From contig NZ_JANLJJ010000038.1 in the NCBI RefSeq assembly GCF_029255545.1, positions 1 to 60,693 on the forward strand: a DNA stretch of 60,693 bases. Reading direction: 5' to 3'. The notes beneath the pieces are model-generated. The model saw only the letters and a list, made by a program, of their open reading frames with translations, was not told the DNA's origin and searched no databases. The position numbers were made by a program, and so were the translations under genes. Shown piece after piece: positions 16,437 to 23,903 of this stretch (position 1 is the stretch's first letter; the number at the start of each line of letters is the position of its first letter). The DNA is from Ferrovibrio sp. GTDB lineage: Bacteria; Pseudomonadota; Alphaproteobacteria; Ferrovibrionales; Ferrovibrionaceae.

Positions 16437-16994
16437 TCAGCAGGTTTCGTTGCTGAACAGCGATACCGGTTGCCGGGCGCCGTAATTCGTGGTCAGGGCG
16501 GTCATGGCGCCGGTACGGCCATAGCCGGTGCCGAGCTGGCTCTGTTTGGTAGCGCCGCGGATCACGGCATCCAGCAGCATCTTGTTGGCATCGCGCGCCG
16601 TGCGGACCACGATCTCGTTGCGTTTGCCGATTTCCTGCATCTCGCCCAGCAGGCGCCTCAGGGTCTCGCGCTCTTCCTCCGGAGCATCGTGCAGAGCATG
16701 GGGGTGCTGGCGTAGCACCTTCTGCTTGTCACGCAGCAGGCCGGCAATGATCCGCTTCTGCTCGGTGGTGCGGGGCAGGTTGTCATAGGCATACCGCTCC
16801 AGCATCGCAGTTTCTTCCTGCATGATGTCTTTCAGCTGGATCACCAGATCGCTCAGCTCCGGAACCGTGGGCGGCACGGCGCCGGGCCCGCAATTATCGG
16901 CAGGGCGCGGGCTGTTATCGATACCCAGACGCTGAGCCGTGCGCGCATTGAGCGGCTGCGGGCGTCCGGCGGAATTCTGCTGGCGATTGTTCAT
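16437..16994 (-). CDS. flgN: FlgN-like flagellar chaperone (possibly FlbY-type)
   Basis: A 185-aa, highly charged and mostly helical protein. The central part ([23 protein letters not shown], then [11 protein letters not shown] and [25 protein letters not shown]) shows the long amphipathic helices and spacing of FlgN-family export chaperones for hook-associated proteins. The C-terminal tail with [14 protein letters not shown] is not part of classical FlgN. It is last in flgI-flgJ, overlapping flgJ by four bases. In Caulobacter the gene at this position is called flbY, which is an alternative name. The family call rests on context plus weak pattern. Confidence 0.65.
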   Translation of the reverse strand: MNNRQQNSAGRPQPLNARTAQRLGIDNSPRPADNCGPGAVPPTVPELSDLVIQLKDIMQEETAMLERYAYDNLPRTTEQKRIIAGLLRDKQKVLRQHPHALHDAPEEERETLRRLLGEMQEIGKRNEIVVRTARDANKMLLDAVIRGATKQSQLGTGYGRTGAMTALTTNYGARQPVSLFSNETC

Positions 16995-17320
16995 GACTGC
17001 GCCTCCTGCATTTTCAGCATCTGATCGTAGACCATATCGGCAATACCGATGCCGCGGCTTTTGGCCATCTCGCGGCCGTATTGATCGTTGAGGAAGGAGC
17101 GCCAGGTCGCTTCGGCCTGACCGCCACCCATCGGACCATCGGTTTTGAGATCCTTGGACATGAATTCAAAGAACTGCGTGAGGAAGAATGCCTCGAAGTC
17201 CTCGGCTGCTTTGCGGGCGCCGCCGGTTGCACGGCCGCCCGTGTCGCTGCGCAGGCGATCGGTGCGCGCCTGCTCGATGGCGTAGGAGTTGATGGCGGGC
17301 GAAGAGACCAGGGTCGACAT
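16991..17320 (-). CDS. flgJ: Rod-binding protein (FlgJ N-terminal domain only)
   Basis: A 109-aa protein. [20 protein letters not shown] and the ending [16 protein letters not shown] match the rod-capping domain of FlgJ. The C-terminal muramidase domain of enterobacterial FlgJ is absent, as is usual in alphaproteobacteria where a separate enzyme is used. The ATG at 17320 overlaps the flgI stop by one base (TGATG), so it is preferred over the GTG three bases upstream. It is coupled to flgI and to the flgN-like gene. Confidence 0.88.
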   Translation of the reverse strand: MSTLVSSPAINSYAIEQARTDRLRSDTGGRATGGARKAAEDFEAFFLTQFFEFMSKDLKTDGPMGGGQAEATWRSFLNDQYGREMAKSRGIGIADMVYDQMLKMQEAQS

Positions 17321-18657
17321 CACATCACCTGTATTTCGGCCTGCAGCGCGCCTGCGGCCTTGATCGCCTGCAGGATGGTGATCATGTCGCGCGGACCGAC
17401 GCCGAGGGCATTGAGGCCATCAACCAGTTCTTGCAGCGAGACGCCGCGCTTGAGGATGCCGAGGCGGCGATCCGCCTGCTCATCGACCTGGATGTCGGTG
17501 CGCGGCACCACCACGGTCTGCGCGCCGCCGCCGATCTGGCCGGCCACGGTGGGCGTGCCGGTGCCGGGCACTGCCTGGGTGATGGTGTCGAACACGAAAT
17601 TGCCAGACGCATCCTTCACAGGCAGGCCATCCGGGCCGATACGCGGAACCTGCACGGTGCCGGTGCTGGCCGACGTGCCGGCGATGCTGGCGACACTGGC
17701 TGGGCCAGGTGCAAAGGGACTCGGCTGCGAAACCTGTGGGGTTTCCGTGATGCGGACGGTAAGCGAGCCCTGGGCGATGGCGACGGTATCGATGCGCACA
17801 TTCGGGCCCATCACAATGGTACCAGAGCGCTCATCAATCACCACGCGGGCCATCTGGTCGGGCTCGACCTGCAACTGCTCGACTTCGGTCATGAAACCGA
17901 TGATGTCGCGACGGTAACGCTCAGGAATGTCGATATGCACGGTGCTGGGGTCCAGCGCGCGTGCCGTCGGGGTACCGGCCAGGGTCGAAACCGCCTGGCT
18001 GATCCGGCGCGCCGTGGTGAGATCCGGATTTTTCAGGGCCAGACGCAGCACCGGCAGCGAGGCAAGTTCGAAGCCGACTTCGCGCTCGACGATGGCACCG
18101 TTGGCGATACGACCCGAGGTCGGCACGCCACGGGTGACCTGGGCGGCGGCGCCCTGGGCCTTGAAACCGCTGATCGCGATGGCGCCCTGGGCGACACCGT
18201 AGACCTCGCCGTCGGCGCCGAGCAGGGGGGTAACCAGCAGGGTGCCGCCCTGCAGGCTCTTGGCATCGCCCATGGTCGAGACATTCACGTCGATGCGGCT
18301 GCCATGACGCGAGAAGGGCGGCAGCGAAGCCGTCACCATCACGGCGGCAAGATTCTGGGTGCGGAAAGTGCCGGCATCGCGGATATTGACGCCGAACCGT
18401 TCCAGCATCGCCTGCAGGCTCTGGCGGGTGAACGGGGCGTTGGTCAGGCTGTCGCCGGTGCCATCCAGACCGACCACGAGGCCATAGCCGACCAGCATGT
18501 TGTCGCGGATGCCCTCGAAATCGGCGATGTCTTTGATACGCGAGGCGCCCTGGGCGGTGCCGCTTGTGACGGCCGCCAGCAGAAGACTGCAAGCCAGGGC
18601 CGTCCGGGCCAGGCGGTGCAGCAGGGTCTGGATGCGATCACGGGCGAAGCTGGACAT
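17320..18657 (-). CDS. flgI: Flagellar P-ring protein FlgI
   Basis: A 445-aa exported protein with a signal peptide ([23 protein letters not shown]) that forms the periplasmic P ring around the rod. [26 protein letters not shown] is nearly invariant in the family, as is the C-terminal [24 protein letters not shown]. Usual length is about 370 aa; here a 64-residue Gly/Pro/Thr/Ala-rich insert lies at about residues 316-379, between [12 protein letters not shown] and [12 protein letters not shown]. The ATG at 18657 follows an AAGGAAG ribosome site. A sigma-54 promoter lies at 18712-18727. Confidence 0.95.
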   Translation of the reverse strand: MSSFARDRIQTLLHRLARTALACSLLLAAVTSGTAQGASRIKDIADFEGIRDNMLVGYGLVVGLDGTGDSLTNAPFTRQSLQAMLERFGVNIRDAGTFRTQNLAAVMVTASLPPFSRHGSRIDVNVSTMGDAKSLQGGTLLVTPLLGADGEVYGVAQGAIAISGFKAQGAAAQVTRGVPTSGRIANGAIVEREVGFELASLPVLRLALKNPDLTTARRISQAVSTLAGTPTARALDPSTVHIDIPERYRRDIIGFMTEVEQLQVEPDQMARVVIDERSGTIVMGPNVRIDTVAIAQGSLTVRITETPQVSQPSPFAPGPASVASIAGTSASTGTVQVPRIGPDGLPVKDASGNFVFDTITQAVPGTGTPTVAGQIGGGAQTVVVPRTDIQVDEQADRRLGILKRGVSLQELVDGLNALGVGPRDMITILQAIKAAGALQAEIQVM

Positions 18658-18711
18658 TTCGCGTCTTCCTTTACTCTCGCGGTCGCAAGGACCGCTGTTC
18701 GTGCTTTGTAA

Positions 18712-18727
18712 TGCGAAGGACGTGCCA
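18712..18727 (-). promoter_or_regulatory. Sigma-54 promoter of flgI-flgJ-flgN
   Basis: On the minus strand TTGGCACG-TCCT-TCGCA matches the -24/-12 consensus with GG and GC ten bases apart and one mismatch in the -12 part. Transcription would start near 18700, giving a leader of about 43 bases before the flgI ATG. Confidence 0.85.
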
Positions 18728-18779
18728 ATGGTTAATGTGTTGAAAACGCATGATTTTATATCCAGTTCACCTTTGCATG

Positions 18780-18794
18780 CGGCAAAAAATGCCG
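18780..18794. promoter_or_regulatory. CGGCA-N5-TGCCG palindrome, probable enhancer site
   Basis: A perfect palindrome with an A5 centre, about 67 bases upstream of the flgI sigma-54 promoter and 58 bases before fliX. The same palindrome occurs at 23300-23314 upstream of the other sigma-54 promoter in the window. It is probably the binding site of an NtrC-family activator such as FlbD. Confidence 0.7.
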
Positions 18795-18851
18795 GCTTTA
18801 CCCGGTCAGTCTTATCGGGCACGATGCAAAACAGGACGGATCACAAATCCC

Positions 18852-19280
18852 ATGAGCATCGATAAAATCAAAGGCCCAGGCGGTATTGCGCCGGGGGCTC
18901 CCAAGCGTACGAGCGGCGGCGGCAGTGCCGGCGGCCCCAGCTTTGCCAGCCTGCTGAAAGGCGCCGACAAGCCTGCCGGCCAGGTGGCGCAGGCCGCGCC
19001 GATGGCGGCTCTGGATGCCATGCTGACCATCCAGGCCGTGGATGATCAGGCCGGACGGCAGAATCGGCAGCGTGCGTTCCGGCGCGGCTCCACATTGCTG
19101 GAAAAGCTTGATGAGATCCGCCATGGCCTGCTGGAAGGCCGGATGCCGGCGTCTCGGTTGCAGGCTTTGGCCCAGGCCCTGCGCACCGAGAAAATGGGGA
19201 TCGAAGACCCCAAACTGGCCGAGCTTGTGGCCGAAATCGAACTCCGTTGCGAGGTTGAATTAGCCAAGCTCGGGCTCTGA
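18852..19280 (+). CDS. fliX: Flagellar assembly regulator FliX
   Basis: A 142-aa soluble protein. A low-complexity Gly/Ser-rich N-terminus (residues 8-30) is followed by SFASLL and a helical C-terminal half with AALDAMLTIQAVDD and RGSTLLEKLDEIRHGLLEG, the FliX pattern. In Caulobacter FliX links basal-body assembly to activity of the sigma-54 activator FlbD. Its divergent position from flgI is the same as in Caulobacter. The ATG at 18852 gives the family's normal length; in-frame extensions upstream overlap the enhancer palindrome. Confidence 0.88.
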   Translation: MSIDKIKGPGGIAPGAPKRTSGGGSAGGPSFASLLKGADKPAGQVAQAAPMAALDAMLTIQAVDDQAGRQNRQRAFRRGSTLLEKLDEIRHGLLEGRMPASRLQALAQALRTEKMGIEDPKLAELVAEIELRCEVELAKLGL

Positions 19281-19352
19281 ATCTGTTAATCCGTATTCGG
19301 ACGTTTCGCAATTTTTTCAAAAAATCAAAGGCTTCCAGGCAGTTCGACGGCC

Positions 19353-19381
19353 TTGCTCCGGACGGGGTCGATTCATATACT
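19353..19381 (+). promoter_or_regulatory. Sigma-70 type promoter of dksA
   Basis: TTGCTC (19353-19358) and TATACT (19376-19381) are 17 bases apart. Transcription would start near 19388, at the base of a strong hairpin. Confidence 0.6.
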
Positions 19382-19386
19382 CCCGC

Positions 19387-19422
19387 GCGCCGCGGCCGGG
19401 GGTCCCGGAGTCGCCGCGGCGC
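19387..19422 (+). other. GC-only leader hairpin directly before the dksA ribosome site
   Basis: GCGCCGCGGC (19387-19396) pairs perfectly with GCCGCGGCGC (19413-19422), and CCGGG/CCCGG can extend it inwards. It would be the first structure of the dksA mRNA and ends two bases before the GGAGGG ribosome site. Confidence 0.6.
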
Positions 19423-19438
19423 CTGGAGGGTCTCTTAC

Positions 19439-19858
19439 ATGGGTATCCAATTGAAGGCGAATTATCGGCCGACCGAGAGTGAGTCCTTCATGAACCCGCG
19501 CATGAAGGAATACTTCCGCCGCAAGCTGCTGGCCTGGAAGGAAGAAATTCTGCGGGAATCCAACCAAACCCTGCAGCATCTGCAGGAGGACACAACTCAG
19601 GAACCGGATATTGCCGATCGTGCCTCGACCGAGACCGATCGGGCTCTGGAACTGCGTACCCGCGATCGCCAGCGCAAGCTGATCTCCAAGATCGATGCGG
19701 CGCTGAAACGGATCGAGGACGGTTCCTATGGCTATTGCGAGGAGACCGGCGAGCCGATCTCGCTCAAGCGCCTTGAGGCCCGTCCGATCGCCACGCTGTC
19801 GATCGAGGCCCAGGAACGGCACGAGCGTCGTGAGCGTACCCATCGCGACGACATGTAG
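19439..19858 (+). CDS. dksA: RNA polymerase-binding transcription factor DksA
   Basis: A 139-aa coiled-coil regulator that, with ppGpp, alters RNA polymerase initiation. FMNPRMKEYFRRKLLAWKEEI opens the coiled coil, the tip carries DIADRASTETDRA, and GSYGYCEETGEPISLKRLEARP is the C-terminal zinc-finger fold. Only the first of four zinc-binding cysteines remains (the others are Thr, Ser and Ala), as in many alphaproteobacterial DksA proteins, so zinc binding is unlikely. GGAGGG precedes the ATG. It sits between the two minus-strand flagellar operons, as in Caulobacter, and ends at a strong terminator. Confidence 0.92.
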   Translation: MGIQLKANYRPTESESFMNPRMKEYFRRKLLAWKEEILRESNQTLQHLQEDTTQEPDIADRASTETDRALELRTRDRQRKLISKIDAALKRIEDGSYGYCEETGEPISLKRLEARPIATLSIEAQERHERRERTHRDDM

Positions 19859-19882
19859 CATCTTCCGGCCAGCTGGAATGAC

Positions 19883-19911
19883 GAAAAGGCCGGTCTTCTG
19901 ACCGGCCTTTT
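19883..19911. terminator. Bidirectional rho-independent terminator (dksA / flgH)
   Basis: AAAA precedes GGCCGGTC-TTCT-GACCGGCC, an 8-bp stem followed by TTTT. It serves dksA on the plus strand and flgH on the minus strand. Confidence 0.9.
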
Positions 19912-20010
19912 GCGTTTTCCACACCCCTGGCGTTTTGCCGCGGTCCGCTTCCTGCGGTCCTGACGCACGTTCTGGCGCGCCCGCATTGCGGGCGGGGTGG
20001 ATGCTCCCGA

Positions 20011-20787
20011 TCAGAACGGGAAGACTACGTCGAAGATCTGCTGACCCCAGCGACCCTGCTGGACGTCGGTGAGCTGGCCGCGACCGCCATAGGAAATCCG
20101 CGCTTCGGCCATCTGGGTATGAGTGATGGTATTGGTAGCCGTGATGTCTTCCGGCCGTACGATGCCCTTGATCAGCAATTCGCGTATCTCGCTGTTCACC
20201 CGGATTTCCTGACGCCCCTGCACCACCATGTTGCCGTTCGGCAGGATCTGGGTGACCAGTGCCGCGACGCTGAGCGTAATCTGCTCCTGGCGATTGATCT
20301 GGCCCTGGCCCTGCACGCCTGACGTCGAGCTCATGCCGACCAGATTGCTGGCGTCGACGCCATTGAAAATGCGTTCCAGCGCGCCGCCGGCGGCTTCGAT
20401 ACCGAGGAAATTGGGCAGTCCCTGCGTCTCGCTGTTGTCGCGCGAGGTCGTGGTATTGTTCTGCAGCTGGGCGCGTTCCTGGATATTGATGTTGACGGTC
20501 AGGATGTCGCCCACCTTGGTGGCGCGCGGATCTTTGAAGAACTGGCGCGCACCCGGGCGCCACAGCGAATTGGCATGCCGCGGCGTCACTTCGGGCGCCG
20601 GCATCGGCAGGCTGACGGCGCGGTAATCACGCTGTTCCGTCGGATTGTCGATCTTGCTGAGCGGCGGCGCCGAGCCGACATCGGCCAGGCGGCTGAGATT
20701 GCCGCAGGCACCCATGGTAACGGCCAGGCCGGCAATGGCGGCAAGGCGCAGGGTGGCGGTGAGCGGGGCGGGGTTGAGGCGGAGCAT
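20011..20787 (-). CDS. flgH: Flagellar L-ring lipoprotein FlgH
   Basis: A 258-aa outer-membrane lipoprotein forming the L ring. The signal peptide ends in VTMGAC, a lipobox whose Cys would be lipidated. ARQFFKDPRATKVGDILTV and IVRPEDITATNTITHTQMAEA are typical FlgH segments, ending in FDVVFPF. AAGGA eight bases before the ATG at 20787 supports this start; an ATG at 20817 that overlaps the flgA stop would add ten residues and is the alternative. It is last of flgF-flgG-flgA-flgH. Confidence 0.92.
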   Translation of the reverse strand: MLRLNPAPLTATLRLAAIAGLAVTMGACGNLSRLADVGSAPPLSKIDNPTEQRDYRAVSLPMPAPEVTPRHANSLWRPGARQFFKDPRATKVGDILTVNINIQERAQLQNNTTTSRDNSETQGLPNFLGIEAAGGALERIFNGVDASNLVGMSSTSGVQGQGQINRQEQITLSVAALVTQILPNGNMVVQGRQEIRVNSEIRELLIKGIVRPEDITATNTITHTQMAEARISYGGRGQLTDVQQGRWGQQIFDVVFPF

Positions 20788-20816
20788 GGTAATCATCCTT
20801 CTCTGCTCGGCTTTCA

Positions 20817-21590
20817 TCAGTTCAACACAACCAGGCTGGGTGCAGTGATGACCTGAACCTGGTTCAAGCCAGTCACCGTCGCCTGCACGGTTTTCTTGCT
20901 CTGCAAATTCATCACCTGGATCACGTCACCCAGGCTGCCGGCTTCGATGGCGCGGCCCGTCGTGGTGATGGTCAGGCCGGGACCCTGGGCCACCATGGTG
21001 ATCAGACTGTTCTTGGTGATCACTTCGGGCGTGCCGATATCGGCGCTACGCAGCGGCAGGCCGGCGGCCAGCGGGCGGCGCGGACTCTGGCCGATCAGGT
21101 CTTCGATGCGGTCGATATACCCGCCGCCGTAGCGGCCGGCGGGTACCTGCATCCATTCGACATCGGACTTGGTGATCGTCTGGCCTGCGGCAATGCGGTT
21201 TTTCAACACCGGCAGGGATTCGATCGGCTGGGCACGGCCGCTGAAACGGACGGCCTCGCCACGGCCGGGCGTGGTCAGGGCGGCAATGAAGCGACCACTG
21301 CGCGAGTCGAAGGAGAAGCTCTCGACCTGCAGGACGGCCTGACCGGCCGGCGGCACCTCGATGATATTGTCCATGCCGTGGAAATGGATTTCCACCGGCT
21401 GGCCACCATTGCGCTGCTGCACCAGGCCGGCAATTCGCTTGGCCACTTCGCGTTCGCCGATGATGCGGCCGGCGCCACTGCCAACCGATGCCAGCTGTGT
21501 CTGCGCGGCAGCCGCCTGCGACAGGGCCAGCGGCAGGACCAGTGCGGCAGTGGCGAGACCGGCGAGAAGGAAAGAGCGAAGCGGGGCCAT
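20817..21590 (-). CDS. flgA: Flagellar P-ring assembly chaperone FlgA
   Basis: A 257-aa periplasmic protein with a signal peptide (FLLAGLATAALVLPLALSQAAAA). The C-terminal SAF/ChapFlgA domain is visible: PVLKNRIAAGQTITKSDVEWM, GQSPRRPLAAGLPLRSADI and GRAIEAGSLGDVIQVMNLQSKK. It assists FlgI polymerisation around the rod. A GGAGA ribosome site precedes the start. It sits between flgG and flgH in the operon that begins at flgF. Confidence 0.92.
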   Translation of the reverse strand: MAPLRSFLLAGLATAALVLPLALSQAAAAQTQLASVGSGAGRIIGEREVAKRIAGLVQQRNGGQPVEIHFHGMDNIIEVPPAGQAVLQVESFSFDSRSGRFIAALTTPGRGEAVRFSGRAQPIESLPVLKNRIAAGQTITKSDVEWMQVPAGRYGGGYIDRIEDLIGQSPRRPLAAGLPLRSADIGTPEVITKNSLITMVAQGPGLTITTTGRAIEAGSLGDVIQVMNLQSKKTVQATVTGLNQVQVITAPSLVVLN

Positions 21591-21619
21591 GGCGTATCTC
21601 CGTGTGTCGGATCAGTGCG

Positions 21620-22405
21620 TCAGCGCAGCCGGGTAGCGGTCTGCAGCATTTCGTCAGACGCCGTGATCGTCTTGGAATTCATTTCGTAGGCGCGCTGTGC
21701 CGTGATCAGGTTGGTGATTTCCTGAACCGGATTGACGTTCGAAGTTTCGACATAACCCTGGCGCAGGGTGCCGAACCCCACCGCATTCGGATTGCCGACG
21801 GTCGGCTGGCCGGAAGCCGCGGTCTCCAGGAACAGGTTGTCGCCGGTCGCTTCCAGGCCCGCCTCGTTGATGAAGGTGGCGAGCTGGATTTGGCCGAGCT
21901 GCTGGGCATTGGCCTGGCCCGCGATCCGCGCCTCCACGATGCCGGTGGCATCGATGCTGACCGACAGCGAACCCTGCGGCACGGTGATGGCCGGATTTAG
22001 CAGGTAGCCGTCGACTGTGACGATCTGGCCCTGGGCGTTGACCTGGAACGAACCGGCGCGGGTATAGGCGGTTTCACCTGAGGGCAGGGTGATCTGGAAG
22101 TAGCCCTTGCCGCTGATCGCCAGGTCGTAGGTATTGCCGGTCGTGGTCAGGTTGCCCTGTTCGTGAATACGGTAGACGCCCGCCGTACGCACGCCGACGC
22201 CGATCTGGATGCCCGAGGGCACGATGGTGTTGGCATCGGACGAGGACGAGCCAGGGCGGCGCATGTTCTGGTACAGCAGGTCCTGGAATTCCGCACGCTG
22301 GCGCTTGAATGCCGTCGTGCTCATATTGGCGATGTTGTTCGAGATCACCTCGACATTGAGCTGCTGGGCCATCATGCCGGTGGCGCCGGTGCTGAGCGAA
22401 CGCAT
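21620..22405 (-). CDS. flgG: Distal rod protein FlgG
   Basis: A 261-aa rod protein of normal length. The N-terminal helix MRSLSTGATGMMAQQLNVEV followed by SNNIANMSTTAFKRQRAEF is the flagellar rod motif, and the C-terminal YVETSNVNPVQEITNLI plus AYEMNSKTI closes the D0 domain. It is exported by the flagellar type III apparatus, so no signal peptide is expected. AGGAGA precedes the start. It follows flgF by 25 bases. Confidence 0.96.
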   Translation of the reverse strand: MRSLSTGATGMMAQQLNVEVISNNIANMSTTAFKRQRAEFQDLLYQNMRRPGSSSSDANTIVPSGIQIGVGVRTAGVYRIHEQGNLTTTGNTYDLAISGKGYFQITLPSGETAYTRAGSFQVNAQGQIVTVDGYLLNPAITVPQGSLSVSIDATGIVEARIAGQANAQQLGQIQLATFINEAGLEATGDNLFLETAASGQPTVGNPNAVGFGTLRQGYVETSNVNPVQEITNLITAQRAYEMNSKTITASDEMLQTATRLR

Positions 22406-22430
22406 GGTTGGTTCTCCTGCTCTCTAAAAC

Positions 22431-23159
22431 TTACGTGGTGCTGCGGCCAAGCCGCTGGATCGCGGTGCGCTGGCGCTCGTGCTCGGCATCCATCAGGCTC
22501 TGCGTGCCCTGATACTGCCGCAGCAATTCCATCATGGTCGTCATCTCGATGATCGGTTCGACATTCGAGGCTTCCAGCATGCCTTGCACCAGCGTGCTGC
22601 TGGCCGGAGCGACCTGCGGTTCCTGGGTGGTGGCGTAGAGGCCCTGTGCGGTCTTGCGCAGTTCCTGCTCGCTCTCGAAGGTGACCAGATCAATCTTGCC
22701 GAGCTGCTGCTGGCCAACGGTGATGGTGCCGTCGGTGGCGATCACCGGGATATCCTGGGCATCCGGCGGAATGATGATGTCGCGGCCGCGGTTATCGAGC
22801 ACCGGGTGGCCACCGGAGGTCACCAGGCGGCGGTCGGTATCCAGGCGCAGATGGCCGTCGCGCGTATACCGGCGGCCCTGCGGGGTATCGACCGTCAGAA
22901 AGCCGTTGCCGGCGATGGCCAGGTCGTAGGTATTGCCGGTCTGCTCCAGCTTGCCGACACGGTTATCGCGCAGAACTGCGAAGTCGTTGACAAAGCTGAC
23001 CTTTTTACCCTGGGTTGGCCCTTTCAGGTATTCTTCGAACAGCACCCGCTCGCCCTTGTAGGCGTTGGTATTCATATTCGCCAGGTTGTTGGCCAGTGCG
23101 TCCATCTCGCGACGCATGGTCGAGAGGCGGGAGAGGCCGATATAGGATGCGTTTTCCAT
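22431..23159 (-). CDS. flgF: Proximal rod protein FlgF
   Basis: A 242-aa rod protein. The N-terminal YIGLSRLSTMRREMDALANN with LANMNTNAYKGERVLF and the C-terminal LEASNVEPIIEMTTMMELLR match FlgF. It is the first gene of flgF-flgG-flgA-flgH. A sigma-54 promoter at 23199-23214 gives an expected leader of about 29 bases; the ribosome site is weak. Confidence 0.94.
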   Translation of the reverse strand: MENASYIGLSRLSTMRREMDALANNLANMNTNAYKGERVLFEEYLKGPTQGKKVSFVNDFAVLRDNRVGKLEQTGNTYDLAIAGNGFLTVDTPQGRRYTRDGHLRLDTDRRLVTSGGHPVLDNRGRDIIIPPDAQDIPVIATDGTITVGQQQLGKIDLVTFESEQELRKTAQGLYATTQEPQVAPASSTLVQGMLEASNVEPIIEMTTMMELLRQYQGTQSLMDAEHERQRTAIQRLGRSTT

Positions 23160-23198
23160 GACACCAAACTCGCGTTTAGCTGTTGCTGCCCCTTCTTC

Positions 23199-23214
23199 TG
23201 CAGGCTACGTGCCA
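23199..23214 (-). promoter_or_regulatory. Sigma-54 promoter of flgF-flgG-flgA-flgH
   Basis: On the minus strand TTGGCACG-TAGC-CTGCA matches the -24/-12 consensus with GG and GC ten bases apart and one mismatch. Transcription would start near 23188. Confidence 0.88.
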
Positions 23215-23299
23215 AGTTTATTTTTCCCAGAAAATTGGCAAAAAAATTGGTTAATTTGGACGATATGGGCATTTTGGCCGGGGCCGGGGAAGGGTGACT

Positions 23300-23314
23300 C
23301 GGCAAATTCTGCCG
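23300..23314. promoter_or_regulatory. CGGCA-N5-TGCCG palindrome, probable enhancer site
   Basis: CGGCA-AATTC-TGCCG is centred 100 bases upstream of the flgF sigma-54 promoter and about 87 bases before the fliL ATG. It is identical in its arms to the palindrome at 18780-18794. Confidence 0.7.
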
Positions 23315-23393
23315 GGCGGTGACAAAGTGTTAACTGTGGGGCCTTACCAATGGCAGCCTGAAGTGGACCGGCAGAGGCCAGGGATTCGCCTGC

Positions 23394-23888
23394 ATGAGTG
23401 ACGAGACCGAAGGCCAAGAGGGCGAAGAGCTCGAAGGCAAGAAGAAGAAAGGCAAGCGGGCGATCGTCATCATCGCCATTGCCGTTGTGCTGCTGCTCGT
23501 CCTCGGCGGTGGTGGTGCGGCCTATTTCTTCCTCTTCGCAGGCAAGAGCGAGGAAGCAGAGGTCAAGCCTGAAGCGCCGAAAGTGACGGTTTTCTACGAT
23601 TTGCCAGATATTCTGGTGAACCTGAATTCCACCGGCCGCCAGGCATCCTATCTGAAGCTCAAGGTGGCGCTGGAGCATAATGACCCGCTGGCAACGCCGA
23701 AGCTGAACGAGCTGCTGCCGCGGGTGACGGACAATTTCCAGATCTATCTGCGCGAACTGCGTCCGGATGATCTGGTCGGTTCGGCTGGTTTGTATCGGCT
23801 GAAGGAAGAGCTGCTGATCCGCGTTAATCAGGCGGTCGCCCCGATCAAGATCAACGATGTGCTGTTCAAGGAGATGTTGATCCAGTGA
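23394..23888 (+). CDS. fliL: Flagellar basal-body protein FliL
   Basis: A 164-aa single-pass inner-membrane protein. A charged N-terminus (EGKKKKGKR) precedes the membrane helix AIVIIAIAVVLLLVLGGGGA, followed by a periplasmic stomatin-like domain with VFYDLPDILVNLNSTGRQ and the C-terminal FKEMLIQ. It associates with the stator and supports torque. It is followed after 15 bases by fliM, starting a plus-strand operon through the motE-like gene. Confidence 0.93.
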   Translation: MSDETEGQEGEELEGKKKKGKRAIVIIAIAVVLLLVLGGGGAAYFFLFAGKSEEAEVKPEAPKVTVFYDLPDILVNLNSTGRQASYLKLKVALEHNDPLATPKLNELLPRVTDNFQIYLRELRPDDLVGSAGLYRLKEELLIRVNQAVAPIKINDVLFKEMLIQ

Positions 23889-23903
23889 CGAAGCGAGGCG
23901 GCC

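Noticed and set aside
16991-17320. FlgJ lacking the muramidase domain as a truncation
   Set aside because: Single-domain FlgJ is the normal form in alphaproteobacteria, and the gene is coupled to both neighbours, so it is not broken.
19439-19858. Loss of three zinc cysteines in DksA as a sign of inactivation
   Set aside because: The same pattern is common in alphaproteobacterial DksA, and the coiled-coil tip DxxDxA acidic region is intact.
23231-23255. Sigma-54-like TTGGCA...TTGG before fliL
   Set aside because: The -12 GC is GG instead, and the site is about 150 bases from fliL in an A-rich stretch. It is more likely a chance match.
23325-23340. CtrA half-site before fliL
   Set aside because: One TTAAC is present but no second TTAA at N7 spacing.
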